Source of the DNA: CAYWCV01 sp964629885
GTDB taxonomy: Bacteria > Bacteroidota > Rhodothermia > Balneolales > CAYWCV01
Direction: 5' to 3'
Length of the DNA: 64,000 nt
Assembly (NCBI GenBank): GCA_964629885.1
Contig: CAZVRJ010000007.1
Span: 1-64,000 of the forward strand
Part shown: in pieces, positions 60,965-64,000 of the stretch
How the letters are laid out: each line of letters opens with the position of its first letter
How positions within the stretch are numbered: position 1 is the stretch's first letter
Notes under the pieces: generated by a model
What the model was told of the DNA's origin: nothing
What the model saw: the letters and a program-made list of their open reading frames with translations, nothing else
The model's database searches: none
Position numbers and translations under genes: made by a program

Positions 60965-61066
60965 TTTGTTGTACATTGTTAAAAGGGCGTATTTTTTTCA
61001 AATTCGCTGCATTATCGTCGATTTTTGTTGATTTTCTTCGCGAAAAGCTGTAAACATACTCATGAA

Positions 61067-63055
61067 ATGTCCATCTCAGCTCCTAGCATGGTTCGAGCAG
61101 TTTTAATAGTGATTTCGTTGGCAATATTGGGAGCGATCCCAACTTATGCCTCTGACCCTACGGTTGATCCTACCCGCTATTATGAGCTGGGTAAAGAAAA
61201 GCACACAGCCGGCGATTGGCAGGAAGCGCTGCGAATATGGATGACGGCAATCACCGACTCCAACTTTGTGGATCCAGATCCCCGGTTGGGAATCAGCTTT
61301 ATCGAGCTCATCACGGAGAAAGAGCTTAAGAATATGTATAAGTCTGCCTCATTGCTGTATCTATGGGGTATGACTGCAGACGAGATCAAACCGTTTGCTA
61401 CCGAATTGGAGCAGGAAGTTGAGCGCATAAAGCCACTTTTGACTGAAGATCGATATAGTGATTGGCGCAACAAACTGCGTGCTGAAGACACTTCACTATA
61501 TGCCGATATTCGCGCTTTTTGGCTATCGGTTGACCCGACCCCGATGCAGCAGCCTAATGAGCGTCTTTTAGAGCATTGGGAACGAATAGCATACGCCCGC
61601 AAAAACTTTACGAAGAACTTCAGCTCGGCCTATGGCACCGACGACCGCGGATTGATTTACATCAGGTATGGCAAACCCGACAGGCAGCATGGTGGATTCC
61701 TCATGCCCGAAGACACTGAAGTTCGTAGCAAGTTGGTCGAGCTAAATGCGAGGACCCCAGAAATCAGGCAGCAGGGCCTTGAAACCATATTCGCGCAGCA
61801 ACAGCAGAACGCCATGCGTGCCATGTTTCAACCTTCTGAATACGAGGTGTGGATTTACAATTTAATCGATCGAAAAGGCACAGGCACGTTCATTTTCGGA
61901 ACTCCGGGCGATGGTGGCCGATTTGGACTTCGTAGAAGTATGGACGAATTCATTCCACGAAACGCCTTCAGAACTCCGATTCAAAGCCCTGGAAGTGACA
62001 ATTACAATCAGATGGTTGCCGGAAACCTCATCGAGCTAGGTATCTATCGCGATTTGGCCGCCGTGGATCCCTATTTCGCATCGACTTTCGTCGATTTGGA
62101 GCGTACATGGAGTCAGTACACGTCGGGTGCAGTGAGCGCTGAATCGTACAAGAACATTTCTATGAATACGACTGCTGCCAACCGCCTCAGAGATAATCAG
62201 AGCCTTTTGAACCAGTCGCGCAGTGATTTCGAGAAGAAGTACGCACCACTCGATAATGCAATCAACATTTACCGCGTGCTCAACAACAATGAACCGGCTT
62301 ACATCATCGTAAACAAAACGGACCCAAGCCTGGCGACGGCTGTCGATGCCCGCCAAATGAACAACTCCGAAACATCGAGAAGCTATGCTTTAAGGGATGC
62401 CATCGCCGTTTTCGACGAAAACTGGAAGGTATTGAGCTACATTGAGGAAAACCCAACGCTACGATTGGAGTCTAGCACTATGGTCGTTCATGCCGATAAC
62501 TCTACGTTCCTTGTGCCCGACAATATCAATACCGTGAAGAACATCCGATTCAGCAGCGAATTGTATCGACTCGGGACTCAACAAATGTTTAGATCTGACG
62601 AAAATGCAGTAGTTATCGGAGCGTCCAACATCGAGTTGAGCCTACCTACACCTCTAAAGCCTAGCACGTTTGAAGTGAGCGACATCATGCTGGTCGATCC
62701 GATCATTGAGTCGCCAGGAACTAGAACCGAGTACAAAATTCTTCCTGGAAATAGCATCCGCCCCCGAGGTTCGCTTGGGATGTATTTCGAAGTCTACAAT
62801 GTACCTGAAAACCTAGAGGGCTACCGCGATTACACCGTGCGCTACACGATTACCGAGCCATCAAGAATTCGGCGAAATGGCAGACAGCGCGTTCAAATTT
62901 CGGCAAGTTTCCGTAGTGATGGCCAAATAGGCAGTGAAATGCTTGAAATTGACACATCAAAACTCAAGTCTGGATCATACACCTGCCGTCTCGATTTCGA
63001 AGCATCAAATGGTGAAAAAATCGTTCGTGAATTTAATTTCACCGTTGCGAACTGA
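61067..63055 (+). CDS. GWxTD-domain secreted protein
   Basis: A 662-residue protein with a signal peptide (hydrophobic MVRAVLIVISLAILGAI, cleavage near YAS). A TPR-like segment follows (YELGKEKHTAGDWQEALRIW). The GWxTD block appears in modified form as YGTDDRGLIYIRYGKPD (about 195-212; the family usually has GW), followed by a VWIYNLI strand and large C-terminal beta domains. Proteins of this family are frequent in Bacteroidota/Chlorobi, Acidobacteria and Gemmatimonadetes; function unknown. Frame is open to a TTG at 61025, but ATG 61067 precedes the signal peptide more sensibly. The last 17 bases overlap the opposing aminotransferase gene. Confidence 0.8.
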   Translation: MSISAPSMVRAVLIVISLAILGAIPTYASDPTVDPTRYYELGKEKHTAGDWQEALRIWMTAITDSNFVDPDPRLGISFIELITEKELKNMYKSASLLYLWGMTADEIKPFATELEQEVERIKPLLTEDRYSDWRNKLRAEDTSLYADIRAFWLSVDPTPMQQPNERLLEHWERIAYARKNFTKNFSSAYGTDDRGLIYIRYGKPDRQHGGFLMPEDTEVRSKLVELNARTPEIRQQGLETIFAQQQQNAMRAMFQPSEYEVWIYNLIDRKGTGTFIFGTPGDGGRFGLRRSMDEFIPRNAFRTPIQSPGSDNYNQMVAGNLIELGIYRDLAAVDPYFASTFVDLERTWSQYTSGAVSAESYKNISMNTTAANRLRDNQSLLNQSRSDFEKKYAPLDNAINIYRVLNNNEPAYIIVNKTDPSLATAVDARQMNNSETSRSYALRDAIAVFDENWKVLSYIEENPTLRLESSTMVVHADNSTFLVPDNINTVKNIRFSSELYRLGTQQMFRSDENAVVIGASNIELSLPTPLKPSTFEVSDIMLVDPIIESPGTRTEYKILPGNSIRPRGSLGMYFEVYNVPENLEGYRDYTVRYTITEPSRIRRNGRQRVQISASFRSDGQIGSEMLEIDTSKLKSGSYTCRLDFEASNGEKIVREFNFTVAN

Positions 63056-64000
63056 CAAACTCTGCTGCCTCCCCAATCAAGCCAACTGCCTGAATAAGCC
63101 TTTCGATAGGTTCGAAACCGTACGAAAACCGCATGGAGCGGCTTCCGTGGTCGCCTAGCGAACCCCCCGGACTCACACAATATTGACCCGGAATGTAGGC
63201 GACACGAGGCTTTAATGAATCCTTGTCGCCATCGACCATCAGATCACCTGTTGTTCGGCTAAGAAAGCGATAAAAATCGCTGCGATCGTCTGTGGTCACA
63301 TTCTTGAACGTGATGTAAAAGTAGAAGCCCGCTTGTCCCCCTCGAACTTCTTCTACGAAATCACCCAGCCTCTCGTCGATAGCTTTTCGTACCTCAGTGG
63401 CTCTCACTTTGTAGCCTTCTAAAACACGTTTCTTTTGTGCAGGCAGAAAGTCGTTCAACAGCACCGCAGCTATCTGCTGATTGATGACCGATGCGCTGAA
63501 ACCAGCGTCACTATTGCGCTCCTGCAAGGCCGACATCAGCTCGCCCTTCGGACCAATAATGTAACCAATTCGTAGCGCGGGCGCCAAGATTTTCGAGAGC
63601 GTGCCGATTTCGTAAACTAGCCTGTTACGATCGTGTCTGAATGCCGATTCTTGAGGCTCGACAGCAGAATCATGAATCAAGCCTGAATAAGCCTGATCAA
63701 ATATCAGTGGGATGTGCCGACCGGTTCTCTCCACGAACTGATTCACAATTTCCACGATTCGGTGACGTCGCTCATTTGTAAGTACTGTGCTCGTCGGATT
63801 ACTGATACTCACCACATAGACGAACCTCAAGTCTTCGAGGTCGGTTAAACCGCGCGATAGTGCCTCCTCAAGTCGTTCAGGAACCATTCCATGAGCATCT
63901 TCCGGCAAGGCCAATATCCGAAACCCCTTCCTTTCTAGGAAATAGCTGTAAATGTAGTAAACGGGGTCCGACATGATCACCAAGCCGGGCTCCAAAATCT
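63039..64000 (-). CDS. class I/II PLP-dependent aminotransferase (partial, start beyond window)
   Basis: C-terminal part (about 320 residues) of a fold-type I aminotransferase. The PLP-binding lysine is in the context GTLSKILAPALRIGYI; VVSISNPTSTVLTNERR and LIFDQAYSGLIHD supply the conserved Asn and Asp/Tyr that hold the cofactor. The closing GGSLGDHGSRSMRFSYGF carries the arginine that binds the substrate carboxylate. The reading frame has no stop before the right edge and no believable start codon, so the N-terminus is outside. Related to MocR-free 2-aminoadipate/valine-type aminotransferases; substrate unassigned. Its end overlaps the GWxTD gene by 17 bases, tail to tail. Confidence 0.88.
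   Translation of the reverse strand, partial: ILEPGLVIMSDPVYYIYSYFLERKGFRILALPEDAHGMVPERLEEALSRGLTDLEDLRFVYVVSISNPTSTVLTNERRHRIVEIVNQFVERTGRHIPLIFDQAYSGLIHDSAVEPQESAFRHDRNRLVYEIGTLSKILAPALRIGYIIGPKGELMSALQERNSDAGFSASVINQQIAAVLLNDFLPAQKKRVLEGYKVRATEVRKAIDERLGDFVEEVRGGQAGFYFYITFKNVTTDDRSDFYRFLSRTTGDLMVDGDKDSLKPRVAYIPGQYCVSPGGSLGDHGSRSMRFSYGFEPIERLIQAVGLIGEAAEFVSSQR

Overview
The window looks like a housekeeping stretch of a Bacteroidota/Chlorobiota (FCB group) chromosome. The clearest markers are a 2521-residue SprA homologue (outer-membrane translocon of the type IX secretion system), a GWxTD-domain protein, a BshB1-type bacillithiol deacetylase, two DUF5723-like or other beta-barrel proteins, and an LptF/LptG permease pair. 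I favour a deep Chlorobiota/Ignavibacteria/Kapabacteria-type lineage, but that is inference. Coding density is high, and there are no tRNA, rRNA, CRISPR, prophage or IS genes that I can see.

Layout. 1-5.4 kb: secreted serine hydrolase, orphan PAS-GAF histidine kinase, and a coupled epimerase-like/DHDPS-like pair. 5.4-9.1 kb: SRPBCC protein, prfA, purK-purE. 9.1-12.4 kb: VOC protein followed by hrcA-grpE-dnaJ, all on the minus strand. 12.5-14.7 kb: rsmI-lnt. 14.8-18.0 kb: a beta-barrel protein and a redox operon (Crp/Fnr regulator, DUF2892, thioredoxin, OsmC, DUF302) with a Crp-type palindrome inside it. 18.0-25.6 kb: sprA. 25.8-28.4 kb: two LptF/LptG-family permeases. 28.4-33.5 kb: ispG, two rhomboids, a CrtI-like flavoprotein and an enoyl-CoA hydratase. 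33.5-40.8 kb: MacAB-TolC-type exporter genes with two separate permeases and a trio resembling yqjD-yqjE-yqjK in the middle. 41-46.3 kb: bshB1, secreted unknown, suhB, dnaG, sucD. 46.5-50.2 kb: pyridine-nucleotide-disulfide flavoprotein, GNAT enzyme, rsmB. 50.4-57.3 kb: valS-pcrA-DUF5723-like-guanine deaminase in a tight chain. 57.5-64 kb: lon-rsgA, GWxTD protein, and a partial aminotransferase running off the right edge.

The most unusual signal is not a gene. Many gaps between genes are made of short tandem repeats, most with a 7-base period but with a different unit at each place (TTAGTAG, CATTGGA, TGATCGG, TCTCGNN, CTGGGAA, GACATTG). These arrays start within 0-3 bases of a stop codon and, at two genes, run up to the start codon. 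A second class, a 6-base unit (CTTGCT on the plus strand), appears in two divergent intergenic regions and also in frame inside sprA, where it encodes a Gln-Glu repeat. Heptanucleotide repeats of this style are known from cyanobacteria as STRR sequences; a gene-boundary-locked, multi-family set in this kind of genome deserves a genome-wide look.

All functional calls come from reading motifs and overall family resemblance; no database search was run.
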